Of a stretch of DNA of 64,000 bases, positions 25,167-33,983 are shown one piece after another. Location: the NCBI RefSeq assembly GCF_034424805.1, contig NZ_JAXOUF010000011.1, positions 62,001 to 126,000 on the forward strand. The letters run 5' to 3'. The notes under the pieces are model-generated. The model saw only the letters and a list, made by a program, of their open reading frames with translations, did no database searches and was not told the origin of the DNA. Origin of the DNA: Labrys sedimenti (GTDB lineage Bacteria > Pseudomonadota > Alphaproteobacteria > Rhizobiales > Labraceae). The position numbers were made by a program, and so were the translations under genes. Position 1 is the first letter of the stretch. Every line of letters starts with the position of its first letter.

Positions 25167-26462
25167 ATGAAACTCGACGCCTGGCTCAAACAGACCGCCA
25201 CCCCCCGCAGCGCCTTCGCCAAGACGGTGGCGCTATCGCCTGCAAGCATTACCGCCCTGTGCAATGACGAGACGGCGTGGATTTCCCGCGAGACCGCCGC
25301 GCGCATTGCTGAAGCGACCGGAGGCAGCGTCACTCCCAATGATTTTCTGGGCCTTGCCCCGGTTCGAGACCCCCTCAAGGAGACTGTCGTGTCCCATCAG
25401 AAGATTCAGGCCGCCATCGAGGCCTTTGCCCGTGGCGAGATCGTGGTGGTGGTCGATGACGACGACCGCGAGAACGAAGGCGACCTGATCATCGCCGCAA
25501 GCCACCTCACCACCGAGAAGATGGCCTTCATCATCCGCCATTGCTGCGGCATCGTCTGCGCACCGCTGACGGTGGAAGAAGCCAGGCGCCTGCGCCTCGA
25601 CCCGATGGTGTCACAGAACGACGCTCCGCTCGGCACGGCCTTCACCGTCACGGTCGACGTCAAGCATGGCCTCACCACCGGTATCTCGGCCGAGCAGCGC
25701 GCCAATACGGTCAGGGCACTCGCCAACTCCAACATGGGCGCCACGGATTTCGTGCGCCCCGGACACATCTTCCCGCTGATCTCGAAGGAAGGCGGCGTGC
25801 TGATGCGCTCCGGCCATACCGAGGCGGCTACCGATCTGTGCAAGCTCGCCGACCTGCCCCAGGTCGCCGCGATCTGCGAGCTCGCCAACGATGACGGCAC
25901 CGTCAAGCGCGGCCCCGAAGTCGTGGCCTTCGCCGAAACCCATGGCCTTCATGTGGTGTCGATCGCCGATCTTATCGCCTTCCGCCAGGCTCGCGAAAAG
26001 CTGGTCGAGCGCGTGGCGACCTTTACCGTGGAAAGCGAGATCGGACCGCTCACGGCCTATGCCTACACCACGCCCTATGACGAGGTGCAGCAGCTCGCCT
26101 TCGTCTACGGCAAGATCGGCGATGGCGAGAACGTACCGACCCGCCTGCACCGCGCAGACGTGGTGACGGATGTGTTCGGCGGCGCCAAGACGCTCGGCAG
26201 CTCCCTCGCCAAGTTCAAGGAAGCTGGCCGGGGCGTGATCGTCTATCTGCGCGACGGCACTGCGGGCGTCCCCATGGTGACGCACGGCTCGGACCACGGT
26301 TCGGAGGCCGTGCGCAACGAACAGTGGCGCGAGGTCGGGCTCGGCGCCCAGATCTTGCGCGATCTCGACGTCTCCTCGATCAAGCTGCTCTCGACCAAAC
26401 CGCGCACCTATATCGGGCTCTCGGGCTTCGGCATCGAGATCAAGGGCACCGAAACGGTCTGA
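25167..26462 (+). CDS. ribB: 3,4-dihydroxy-2-butanone-4-phosphate synthase with N-terminal HTH and inactive RibA-like domain
   Basis: 431 aa if started at ATG 25167. Residues 1-65 look like an XRE/YdaS-type helix-turn-helix (DAWLKQTATPRSAFAKTVAL, SPASITALCNDETAW, TAARIAEATGGSVTPNDF). Residues about 85-285 are RibB: VVDDDDRENEGDLI, MAFIIRHCCGIVCAPL, RANTVRALANSN, FVRPGHIFPL, RSGHTEAATDLCKLA. It converts ribulose 5-phosphate into the four-carbon riboflavin precursor. The last 145 residues resemble GTP cyclohydrolase II, but the zinc Cys cluster (CxxGDxxxSxxCxC) reads HRADVVTDVFGG, so that activity should be lost. A second start, GTG 25389, has AAGGAG six bases upstream and would give RibB without the HTH (357 aa). 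Confidence 0.9.
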   Translation: MKLDAWLKQTATPRSAFAKTVALSPASITALCNDETAWISRETAARIAEATGGSVTPNDFLGLAPVRDPLKETVVSHQKIQAAIEAFARGEIVVVVDDDDRENEGDLIIAASHLTTEKMAFIIRHCCGIVCAPLTVEEARRLRLDPMVSQNDAPLGTAFTVTVDVKHGLTTGISAEQRANTVRALANSNMGATDFVRPGHIFPLISKEGGVLMRSGHTEAATDLCKLADLPQVAAICELANDDGTVKRGPEVVAFAETHGLHVVSIADLIAFRQAREKLVERVATFTVESEIGPLTAYAYTTPYDEVQQLAFVYGKIGDGENVPTRLHRADVVTDVFGGAKTLGSSLAKFKEAGRGVIVYLRDGTAGVPMVTHGSDHGSEAVRNEQWREVGLGAQILRDLDVSSIKLLSTKPRTYIGLSGFGIEIKGTETV

Positions 26463-26477
26463 AGACCGCCCCTCTCC

Positions 26478-26951
26478 TCACACCGGCAGCGCGGTCGTCT
26501 TCTTGACGCTGCGCAAAGCCAGTGTCGATTGCACGCGGACCACACCGGGAAGCTGGGTCAGAATCTCGGTGTGGATGCGCTCGAAATCAGCGGCATCGGC
26601 ATAGGCGACCCGCACCATATAGTCGGCGGCACCGGCCAAGAGACAGCATTCCGTCACCTCGGGATGGCGCTGGATCGCCGCCTCGAAAGCATCGAGCGCA
26701 CCGCGTCCCTGCTGGTCCAACGTGACGAGCACGAAGGCCACCCCCGGCAGGCCAGCTTCCTTCTCGTCGAGCAGCATGACATAGCGCGAGATCAGTCCAC
26801 GCTCTTCAAGAAGCTTGACCCTTCTCAAGCAGGCGGAGGGCGAGAGGTTGACCTTCTCTGCCAGGTCGACATTGGTGAGGCGCCCATCGGCCTGCAACAG
26901 CCTGAGAATGGCACGGTCGCGGATATCGAGCGAGATCTCGGATCTTGGCAT
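26478..26951 (-). CDS. Lrp/AsnC-family regulator of alanine dehydrogenase (AldR type)
   Basis: 157 aa. HTH at about 12-55 (LDIRDRAILRLLQADGRLTN, DLAEKVNLSPSACLRRVKLL), then the RAM ligand-binding domain (FVLVTLDQQGRGALDAFE, VTECCLLAGAADYMVRVAYA, LTQLPGVVRVQSTLALRSVK). It is divergent from the alanine dehydrogenase gene, the usual arrangement for AldR, which senses alanine or related amino acids. A 19-bp palindrome lies 24 bases above its start. Confidence 0.93.
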   Translation of the reverse strand: MPRSEISLDIRDRAILRLLQADGRLTNVDLAEKVNLSPSACLRRVKLLEERGLISRYVMLLDEKEAGLPGVAFVLVTLDQQGRGALDAFEAAIQRHPEVTECCLLAGAADYMVRVAYADAADFERIHTEILTQLPGVVRVQSTLALRSVKKTTALPV

Positions 26952-26974
26952 AAACAGCGATCATTGGATCAATT

Positions 26975-26993
26975 TGTCGCATACTATGCGACA
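26975..26993. promoter_or_regulatory. Candidate AldR operator
   Basis: TGTCGCAT-ACT-ATGCGACA is a perfect palindrome with 8-bp arms in the divergent region between the Lrp-type regulator and alanine dehydrogenase. Lrp/AsnC proteins bind 15-20 bp palindromes of this kind, usually in several copies. Confidence 0.65.
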
Positions 26994-27111
26994 GAACGCC
27001 CTGAACACCAGACTTTTCCGCGAGAAATTGCGCGATTTCCGCGCCAACATGCCTTTCTAACCTAAAGCCCGACGACAAGGGCTGGCTTCATCACCATACA
27101 AGGCGAAAACA

Positions 27112-28224
<1,113 letters not shown>

Positions 28225-28291
28225 GCCTGACCATGATGCGGACCGGGGGCATCGGCAGGGATGCCTCCGGAACTACCTTTTCAGGCCGAGG

Positions 28292-29362
28292 TCAGTGCGA
28301 TGGCGCCGAAGCCGCCGCGTCGGTTGTCCTGAATGGTACCGGAACCGGCCTGACCTTGGTCCGCGTCAGGAGCTTGGCGGCAACGAAAACGCAGACGGCC
28401 GGCACGATGAGATCATCGAAGCGCCCTCCCAGCAGCGAATTCGGAATCAAATTATACAGGAAAGCATAGTAGAGAGCGGCGATGGCTAGTAATCCCGCCG
28501 CTACGAGCGGGTTGCGTCTCTTGCCGAGCAATCTCGCCTTGCGCCTGAAATAGCGCCTCGCCCGCATCGAGAAGGAAGGACGGGCCATCGGCCTGCCTGC
28601 GGCGGGAAGCGGCGATGTAACGGCAGCCTCCTCGGTCCCCGTAGCCAGGATGCGCTCCGCCTGTTTCTTCATCATCCGGACATAGGGGTCATCCTGAATT
28701 TCAGGATAGGCCGCTATCATGTCCATGATCATCTTGACGGTCTCCGGCTTGAGATCCATGCCGCGACCGGCCTTGCCGACATTGATGCGGCTGCCCTTGG
28801 ACTTCGCAGCCTCCAGACCGGCGGCAATCTGCGCCGTACTTGCCGGTATGCCCGCAAACGTCAGCATCTCGCCTATTGCCTTGTCCGGATCGACGACGAA
28901 ATCCTCATACATGAAGATCCGGGCCACTTTCGAGCTGCGCCAGCCCATATAGAAATTGATATACCAGGGCATCGCCAGCATGGCGATCATATGCTCGAGT
29001 TCGACTTGGTCCCGGTTTAAATGCTGCTTGTCGAGATAGAAGAAGGGATTGACCGGGCTCTCGCGATGCACATGATCCCGGATGCTGACTACGACATCGA
29101 AAAGGCTGCGGATCAGGACGATGATGGAGACATCGTAGTCGCTGCACAGTTCCTCGGTCCAGGTACTATGCTTGATGTGGTGCTGCGCGACATAATCGAG
29201 ATTGGCGTTTTGGGCCAGGCAAATTTCACAAAGTTCCTGCTCGCGGCGTCCGTAACTTGGAATCAAATTGATTGAATTAAGGTTCACCGCGTTTGCTATG
29301 GCGCTGCTTATGAATGTCGAGGCCGATTTCGGCATGCAGGCCACAAGAACATGGTGCGACAT
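28292..29362 (-). CDS. Sulfotransferase-family protein fused to a DUF1232-like membrane domain
   Basis: 356 aa from ATG 29362 (AAGGAG in front). Residues 1-250 resemble a sulfotransferase: 5'-PAPS loop VACMPKSASTFISSAIANAV at the N-terminus and the 3'-phosphate motif VLIRSLFDVVVSIRDHVH near 90-105. Residues about 293-340 form a hydrophobic region (NPLVAAGLLAIAALYYAFL followed by YNLIPNSLLGGRFDDLIVP) that resembles DUF1232 (P.DLIPD...DDL), with Asn in place of the usual Asp. The enzyme part would thus be tethered to the membrane. GC is lower than in neighbours, as often in transferred surface-polysaccharide genes. The acceptor is unknown. Confidence 0.75.
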   Translation of the reverse strand: MSHHVLVACMPKSASTFISSAIANAVNLNSINLIPSYGRREQELCEICLAQNANLDYVAQHHIKHSTWTEELCSDYDVSIIVLIRSLFDVVVSIRDHVHRESPVNPFFYLDKQHLNRDQVELEHMIAMLAMPWYINFYMGWRSSKVARIFMYEDFVVDPDKAIGEMLTFAGIPASTAQIAAGLEAAKSKGSRINVGKAGRGMDLKPETVKMIMDMIAAYPEIQDDPYVRMMKKQAERILATGTEEAAVTSPLPAAGRPMARPSFSMRARRYFRRKARLLGKRRNPLVAAGLLAIAALYYAFLYNLIPNSLLGGRFDDLIVPAVCVFVAAKLLTRTKVRPVPVPFRTTDAAASAPSH

Positions 29363-29937
29363 CGCGTCTCCTTCACTCGAACAATTGATCTCCATGATCG
29401 GGTATTGTCTTTGCTACTCAGCGCCCCCCAGCAACTACCCAGCGTCACATCACAGGAAACATACTTTCCCGGTTGGTTCAACCTAGGGTTAGTCTCAGTT
29501 TTTCCACAGAGGCCGGCATTCGGCAGTCGCACGACAAGAGAACGCCGGCCCTCGTCCAACGTTCCACGCTCGGCAAACCATTCAATAGTTACGCGTCTTT
29601 CTGACCGCCCCGGCCAGCGTTGCAATATCTATCACTCTGGAATCATTACAAAAATGAATTTGGATGGATCACGTCGAGCCGGAGGCCACCAAGGTCGAAC
29701 CAAGATGCAGGGACACGCTGTATTCGTTGTCGGTGCTCCGGCACCAACTGCCTAACCCACTCATCCGATCAACAAAAATTTATTCCTCGAGGACTGCACC
29801 TTCGCCTGCGGCGATCGGGAAGCAAGACAGCGAAGGGCGGAGTCACATAATCGGCGACATGAAACGGTGTTGTGACACCTCCATCCCGGTGACGCCAGCA
29901 CATCCCGTTCAGCCAAGCGAGTCGCCGGCCAGTTGCC
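29363..29937. other. 575-base stretch without a supported gene
   Basis: This is an AT-richer region between the sulfotransferase and the threonylcarbamoyladenylate synthase gene. Short open frames exist (for example 29351-29755, plus) but have no ribosome site, no motif and odd composition. I saw no clear terminator or RNA. The sulfotransferase promoter must lie at its left end. Confidence 0.45.
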
Positions 29938-30909
29938 CTATCGTTCGGCGGCAGCGCGAGCGAGCCTGTCGCGTATCGCTTCTCCCAGTCCGTCGCCAGG
30001 AATGGGAGCGACGGCTATGGCATGAATGTCGGCCCGGTCGAGCATGCGCAGCATGCCGAACAAGTTGGCGGCAGCTTCGGTGAGGTCGCCGCTCGGACTG
30101 AGATTGGCAGCGATACGAGCCCGCCCATCCCCGCTTGGGCCAAAGCCGAGCCAGGCCTCGTCCGGTCCGGCTTGTTCGGCATCGAGCCTGACGTGGGCCC
30201 GAGGCGCATAATGGGATGCCAGCATGCCAGGTGCCACCGGCTCGTCGCCGGCGCCCTCGGGGCCTTCGGCCAGGGCAAAGCCGAGCACTTCCTCGATCAT
30301 GTCCCGCGAGAGTCCGCCGGGACGCAGCATCGCCACGCGATCGCCGAGGCAGGACAGGATAGTCGATTCGACACCGACCTTGGTGGCGCCGCCATCCACG
30401 ATGGCATCGATGCGGCCATCGAGATCGGCGGCGACATGGGTTGCCGTCGTGGCACTGACATGGCCGGAGCGATTGGCCGAAGGTGCGGCGACGGGACGGC
30501 CGACCGCCTCGAGCACGGCATGAGCCACGGGGTGGTCGGGTACCCGCAGGGCCACGCTGTCGAGCCCGGCGGTGGCGATCTCGCTGACCGTACAGGTCGA
30601 CGCCTTCGGCACCACCAGAGTCAACGGCCCCGGCCAGAAGGCCCGGGCCAGGCGCTCGGCCGCAGGCGAGAAGACGCCTTGGCCACGGGCGAGTTCGAAA
30701 GAAGCGAGATGGGCGATCAACGGATTGAAGCGCGGACGGCCCTTGGCCTCGTAGATGCCGGCGACCGCCCGTCCGTTGGTGGCATCGGCGCCCAGGCCAT
30801 AGACCGTCTCGGTGGGAAAGGAGACCAGCCCGCCCTGCGCCAGGATATGTCCCGCCGTCTCCAGAGAGGATGGATCGGCCCCGAGATGCAGAGTGTTTCG
30901 ATGTGTCAT
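29938..30909 (-). CDS. L-threonylcarbamoyladenylate synthase (Sua5/YrdC type)
   Basis: 323 aa from ATG 30909. It makes threonylcarbamoyl-AMP for the universal t6A37 modification of tRNAs reading ANN codons. The YrdC core (about 15-205) shows GGLVSFPTETVYGLGADA, YEAKGRPRFNPLIAHLA, FWPGPLTLVVPK, VALRVPDHPVAHAVLE and APSANRSGHVSATTA. The C-terminal Sua5 domain (about 225-320) and the linker SHYAPRAHVRL make it Sua5 rather than short TsaC. The frame to 31017 was shortened: it overlaps the divergent gene and its first 36 residues have no similarity. Confidence 0.93.
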   Translation of the reverse strand: MTHRNTLHLGADPSSLETAGHILAQGGLVSFPTETVYGLGADATNGRAVAGIYEAKGRPRFNPLIAHLASFELARGQGVFSPAAERLARAFWPGPLTLVVPKASTCTVSEIATAGLDSVALRVPDHPVAHAVLEAVGRPVAAPSANRSGHVSATTATHVAADLDGRIDAIVDGGATKVGVESTILSCLGDRVAMLRPGGLSRDMIEEVLGFALAEGPEGAGDEPVAPGMLASHYAPRAHVRLDAEQAGPDEAWLGFGPSGDGRARIAANLSPSGDLTEAAANLFGMLRMLDRADIHAIAVAPIPGDGLGEAIRDRLARAAAER

Positions 30910-31016
30910 CCGGGCCTGCCGTCCGCTCTTTTGTTGATCGATGCGTGATGCGCCATTGCCCGTAGCCACGCATTCCGTCAAGTTCGAAGGTGCGCAATGG
31001 AGTTCAAGAACCAACA

Positions 31017-32783
31017 ATGACCTATCAAGCGCCTATCGCCGACATTGCCTTCTCGCTTCGTCACGTCGCTGATGTCGATGCGCTGCAGAGCGAGGGATTG
31101 TTCCCCGACGCAACGCCGGATCTCGTCGACACCATCCTGGAGGAAGCCGGCCATTTCGCGACCGATCGCATTGCTCCGCTCAATCGCGAGGGCGACCGGG
31201 TCGGCGCACGGCTCGAACAGCAGGGCGTGGTGACCGCTCCCGGTTGGCGCGAGGCCTATGCCGACTGGAGCGGCGGAGGCTGGAATGGCTTGGCGGGACC
31301 GGTGGAATTCGGCGGCCAGGGCCTGCCCCTGCTGCTCAACGCCGCTTGCTTGGAAATGTGGAACTCGGCCTCGATGGCCTTCGGCATCGGCCCCGTGCTC
31401 ACCATGGGCGCAGTCGAGGCCCTCGCCGCCCATGCCACGCCGGAATTGCGCGCAACCTATCTCGCCAAGCTGGTCAGCGGCGAGTGGACGGGTACGATGA
31501 ACTTGACCGAGCCGCAGGCCGGCTCCGACCTCGCCGCCCTGCGCAGCCGCGCCGAGCGACGCGACGACGGCAGCTATCGCATCTTCGGGCAGAAGATCTT
31601 CATCACCTATGGCGATCATGACCTGACCCCCAACATCGTGCATCTGGTGCTTGCTCGGCTTCCCGACGCGCCTGCAGGCACGCGCGGCATCTCGTTGTTC
31701 CTGGTGCCGAAATATCTGCCAGATGCCGAGGGCAATCCGGGCCGCCGCAACGATGCCTTCTGCTCGGGGCTCGAGCACAAGCTCGGCATTCACGGCTCGC
31801 CGACCTGCGTGATGGTGTTCGGCGACGAGGGCGGCGCTGTCGGCTATCTCGTCGGCGAGGAGCACAAGGGCCTCGCCTGCATGTTCACCATGATGAACAA
31901 TGCCCGGCTCGCCGTCGGCCTGCAGGGGGTTGCCATCGCCGAACGCGCCTATCAGCACGCCCTCGCCTATGCCAGGGAGCGCCGGCAGGGCAAGAGCCCG
32001 CTCTGGCAGAATGGCGGCATGAGCCCGATCATCGAACATCCCGACATCAGGCGTATGCTGCTGGAGATGCGGGCCAAGACCGTGGCCGCCCGCGGCATCT
32101 CTTACCTTCTTGCCGCAGCGATCGACCGTTCCCATCACGAAAGCGAAGTCGACAGGCGTAGACAAGCCTCCAACCGTGCCGCCTTGCTGACGCCGGTGGC
32201 CAAGGCCTTCTCGACCGATATCGGCAACGAGGTCGCCTCCCTCGGCGTCCAGGTCCATGGCGGCATGGGCTATATCGAGGAGACCGGCGCCGCCCAGCAT
32301 TTCCGCGATGCCCGCATCGCCGCGATCTATGAGGGCACCAACGGCATCCAGGCGATCGATCTCGTCACCCGCAAGCTGCCGCTCGAAGGGGGCGCCGTCG
32401 TCGGCAGCTTCATCGCTGAGTTGCGGGAGACCGTCGCGGCTGTCGCGGCCAGCGAGCGCCTCGCCTCTCTCGCACCTCTGCTGGGACGTGCCATCGACGC
32501 GCTGGAGCGCGCCACCGCCTATATGCTGGCGCCGCGCGAGCGGCCCGAGGACGTCCTCGCCGGCGCCACACCCTATCTGCGCGTCTCCGCCATCGCCGCC
32601 GGTGGGGCCGTGGTGGCGAAAGAAGCGCTGGCGGCGGCTGCCATCGATCCGCGCGACCCGGCCAATCGGCTGCGCATCGACACCGCGCATTTCTACGCCA
32701 CGCAGATTTCGCCGCAGGCCGAGGGGCTCGCGGAAAGCGCGGTTAGCGGCTACGTTGCCGCCGGACTCGAAACCGTTCTCTGA
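31017..32783 (+). CDS. Acyl-CoA dehydrogenase (DmdC-like long form)
   Basis: 588 aa from ATG 31017. It has the N-terminal extension and C-terminal extra domain of the long bacterial class (3-methylmercaptopropionyl-CoA dehydrogenase-like), not the 380-aa mitochondrial type. FAD/substrate motifs: GTMNLTEPQAGSDLAALRSRA near 157-177, KIFITYGDHDLTPNIVHLV, and QVHGGMGYIEETGAAQHFRDARI with the catalytic base in IYEGTNGIQAIDLV near 440. It oxidises an acyl-CoA to enoyl-CoA. The SDR that follows 12 bases later is probably in the same operon. Confidence 0.92.
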   Translation: MTYQAPIADIAFSLRHVADVDALQSEGLFPDATPDLVDTILEEAGHFATDRIAPLNREGDRVGARLEQQGVVTAPGWREAYADWSGGGWNGLAGPVEFGGQGLPLLLNAACLEMWNSASMAFGIGPVLTMGAVEALAAHATPELRATYLAKLVSGEWTGTMNLTEPQAGSDLAALRSRAERRDDGSYRIFGQKIFITYGDHDLTPNIVHLVLARLPDAPAGTRGISLFLVPKYLPDAEGNPGRRNDAFCSGLEHKLGIHGSPTCVMVFGDEGGAVGYLVGEEHKGLACMFTMMNNARLAVGLQGVAIAERAYQHALAYARERRQGKSPLWQNGGMSPIIEHPDIRRMLLEMRAKTVAARGISYLLAAAIDRSHHESEVDRRRQASNRAALLTPVAKAFSTDIGNEVASLGVQVHGGMGYIEETGAAQHFRDARIAAIYEGTNGIQAIDLVTRKLPLEGGAVVGSFIAELRETVAAVAASERLASLAPLLGRAIDALERATAYMLAPRERPEDVLAGATPYLRVSAIAAGGAVVAKEALAAAAIDPRDPANRLRIDTAHFYATQISPQAEGLAESAVSGYVAAGLETVL

Positions 32784-32795
32784 CAGGACTCCTGA

Positions 32796-33659
32796 ATGTC
32801 GCTTGCCAACAAAACCCTGTTCATCACTGGCGCCTCGCGTGGCATCGGGCTCGCCATCGCGCTGAAGGCGGCCAGGGATGGCGCCAACATCGCCGTTGCG
32901 GCCAAGACCGAAACCCCCCACCCCAAGCTGGAAGGCACCATCTATACGGCCGCCGAAGAGATCGAGAAGGCAGGCGGCAAGGCCCTGCCGCTGGTGGTGG
33001 ACGTGCGTGACGAGGACAGCGTCAAGGAGGCTTTCGCCAAGACAGCGGCGCAGTTCGGCGGCATCGACATCGTGGTCAACAACGCCTCGGCCATCCAGAT
33101 GACCAAGGCCGCCGACACCGAGATGAAGCGCTACGATCTGATGAACCAGATCAATGCGCGCGGTACCTTCCTGGTCTCGAAGACGGCCCTGCCCTATCTC
33201 GAAAAGGCCGAGCAACCGCATATCCTGATGCTGTCGCCACCTCTCGACATGAAGGAGAAGTGGTTCGCGCCCCATACCGCCTACTCGATCGCCAAATACG
33301 GCATGAGCTTGGTGGTGCTTGGCCTTGCCGGCGAGACGCGCGGCCGCATCGGCGTCAACGCCTTGTGGCCCCGCACCACCATCGCCACGGCCGCGATCAA
33401 GAACATCCTCGGCGGTGACGCCCTGATGCGCCGCTCGCGCAAGCCGGACATCCTGGCCGATGCCGCCTATCGCATCTTCCACAAGCCGGTCAGCTTCACC
33501 GGCAACTTCCTGATCGACGACACCTTCCTCTATGGCGAGGGCGTCACCGATTTCGAAGCCTACCGCGCGGTCCCGGGCGAAACCCTGGCGCCCGACTTCT
33601 TCGTGCCCGACGATTCCGTACCGCCCCCCGGCGTGGTCATCGGGGAGGCCATGCACTAA
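32796..33659 (+). CDS. SDR-family oxidoreductase, HSDL2-like
   Basis: 287 aa. The cofactor motif FITGASRGIGLAIALKAARDG (8-28), NAS variant VVNNASAI, SPPLDMKEKWF (Ser site) and YSIAKYGMS (YxxxK) are visible. The insertion AAKTETPHPKLEGTIYTAAEEIE and the tail are typical of the HSDL2/Gmd-like group of NAD(P)-dependent SDRs that sit next to fatty-acid oxidation genes. Here it is 12 bases downstream of an acyl-CoA dehydrogenase, suggesting a role in acyl-CoA catabolism (inference). A cluster of intergenic repeats begins one base after its stop. Confidence 0.88.
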   Translation: MSLANKTLFITGASRGIGLAIALKAARDGANIAVAAKTETPHPKLEGTIYTAAEEIEKAGGKALPLVVDVRDEDSVKEAFAKTAAQFGGIDIVVNNASAIQMTKAADTEMKRYDLMNQINARGTFLVSKTALPYLEKAEQPHILMLSPPLDMKEKWFAPHTAYSIAKYGMSLVVLGLAGETRGRIGVNALWPRTTIATAAIKNILGGDALMRRSRKPDILADAAYRIFHKPVSFTGNFLIDDTFLYGEGVTDFEAYRAVPGETLAPDFFVPDDSVPPPGVVIGEAMH

Positions 33660-33660
33660 A

Positions 33661-33757
33661 GCATCGCGCCGAAAAGTGGGTACCGGTTTTCGGCAAAAAA
33701 GATGCGACAACAAGGAATTACCGCATCGAGCCTGATTCAGAAATCAGGTTCGATGCT
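33661..33757. repeat. Repeat family B copy (two hairpins)
   Basis: Hairpin 1: GCATC...CGAAAA-GTGGGTACCGG-TTTTCGG...GATGC. Hairpin 2: GCATCGAGCCTGATT-CAG-AAATCAGGTTCGATGC. The CCGAAAAGTGGGTACCGGTTTTCGG core is a well-known dispersed element type in Hyphomicrobiales genomes. A degenerate copy lies at 19860. Confidence 0.75.
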
Positions 33758-33798
33758 GTAGAACAAAGCGCAGTCGCGCGTGCGCGCCTATTTGGTCA

Positions 33799-33962
33799 AG
33801 AGCAAAGCGCGTTTAGACGAAAACGCTTGTTTGCTCTAACTCTTTGGTTCGACGCGTCTTTGCGATTCTTGGTGATTCCACCAAATCGCAAAACGCTCTA
33901 GTCCTTCATTTCGACGCGTCCTTGTGGTTCTTGCCGATTTCGGCACATCGCAAGACGCCATA
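33799..33962 (+). repeat. Repeat family A: one full copy plus a truncated copy
   Basis: The full copy (33799-33900) has hairpin 1 AGAGCAAAGCGCGTTT...AAACGCTTGTTTGCTCT, a linker AACTCTTTGGTTCGAC, and hairpin 2 GCGTCTTTGCGATT...AATCGCAAAACGCTCT. A truncated second copy of the right half follows (33901-33962), and a truncated left half lies before (about 33757-33798). These fill the 324-base gap upstream of the deacetylase-like gene. Confidence 0.8.
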
Positions 33963-33983
33963 GGTCGCAGGGAGATATCCGGC

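Noticed and set aside
29351..29755. 134-codon plus-strand frame in the gap after the sulfotransferase
   Set aside because: Overlaps the sulfotransferase start region, no ribosome site and no recognisable motif.
30978..33713. 911-codon open frame on the minus strand
   Set aside because: It is antisense to the acyl-CoA dehydrogenase and SDR genes, both with clear catalytic motifs on the plus strand. Long antisense frames are usual in high-GC DNA.
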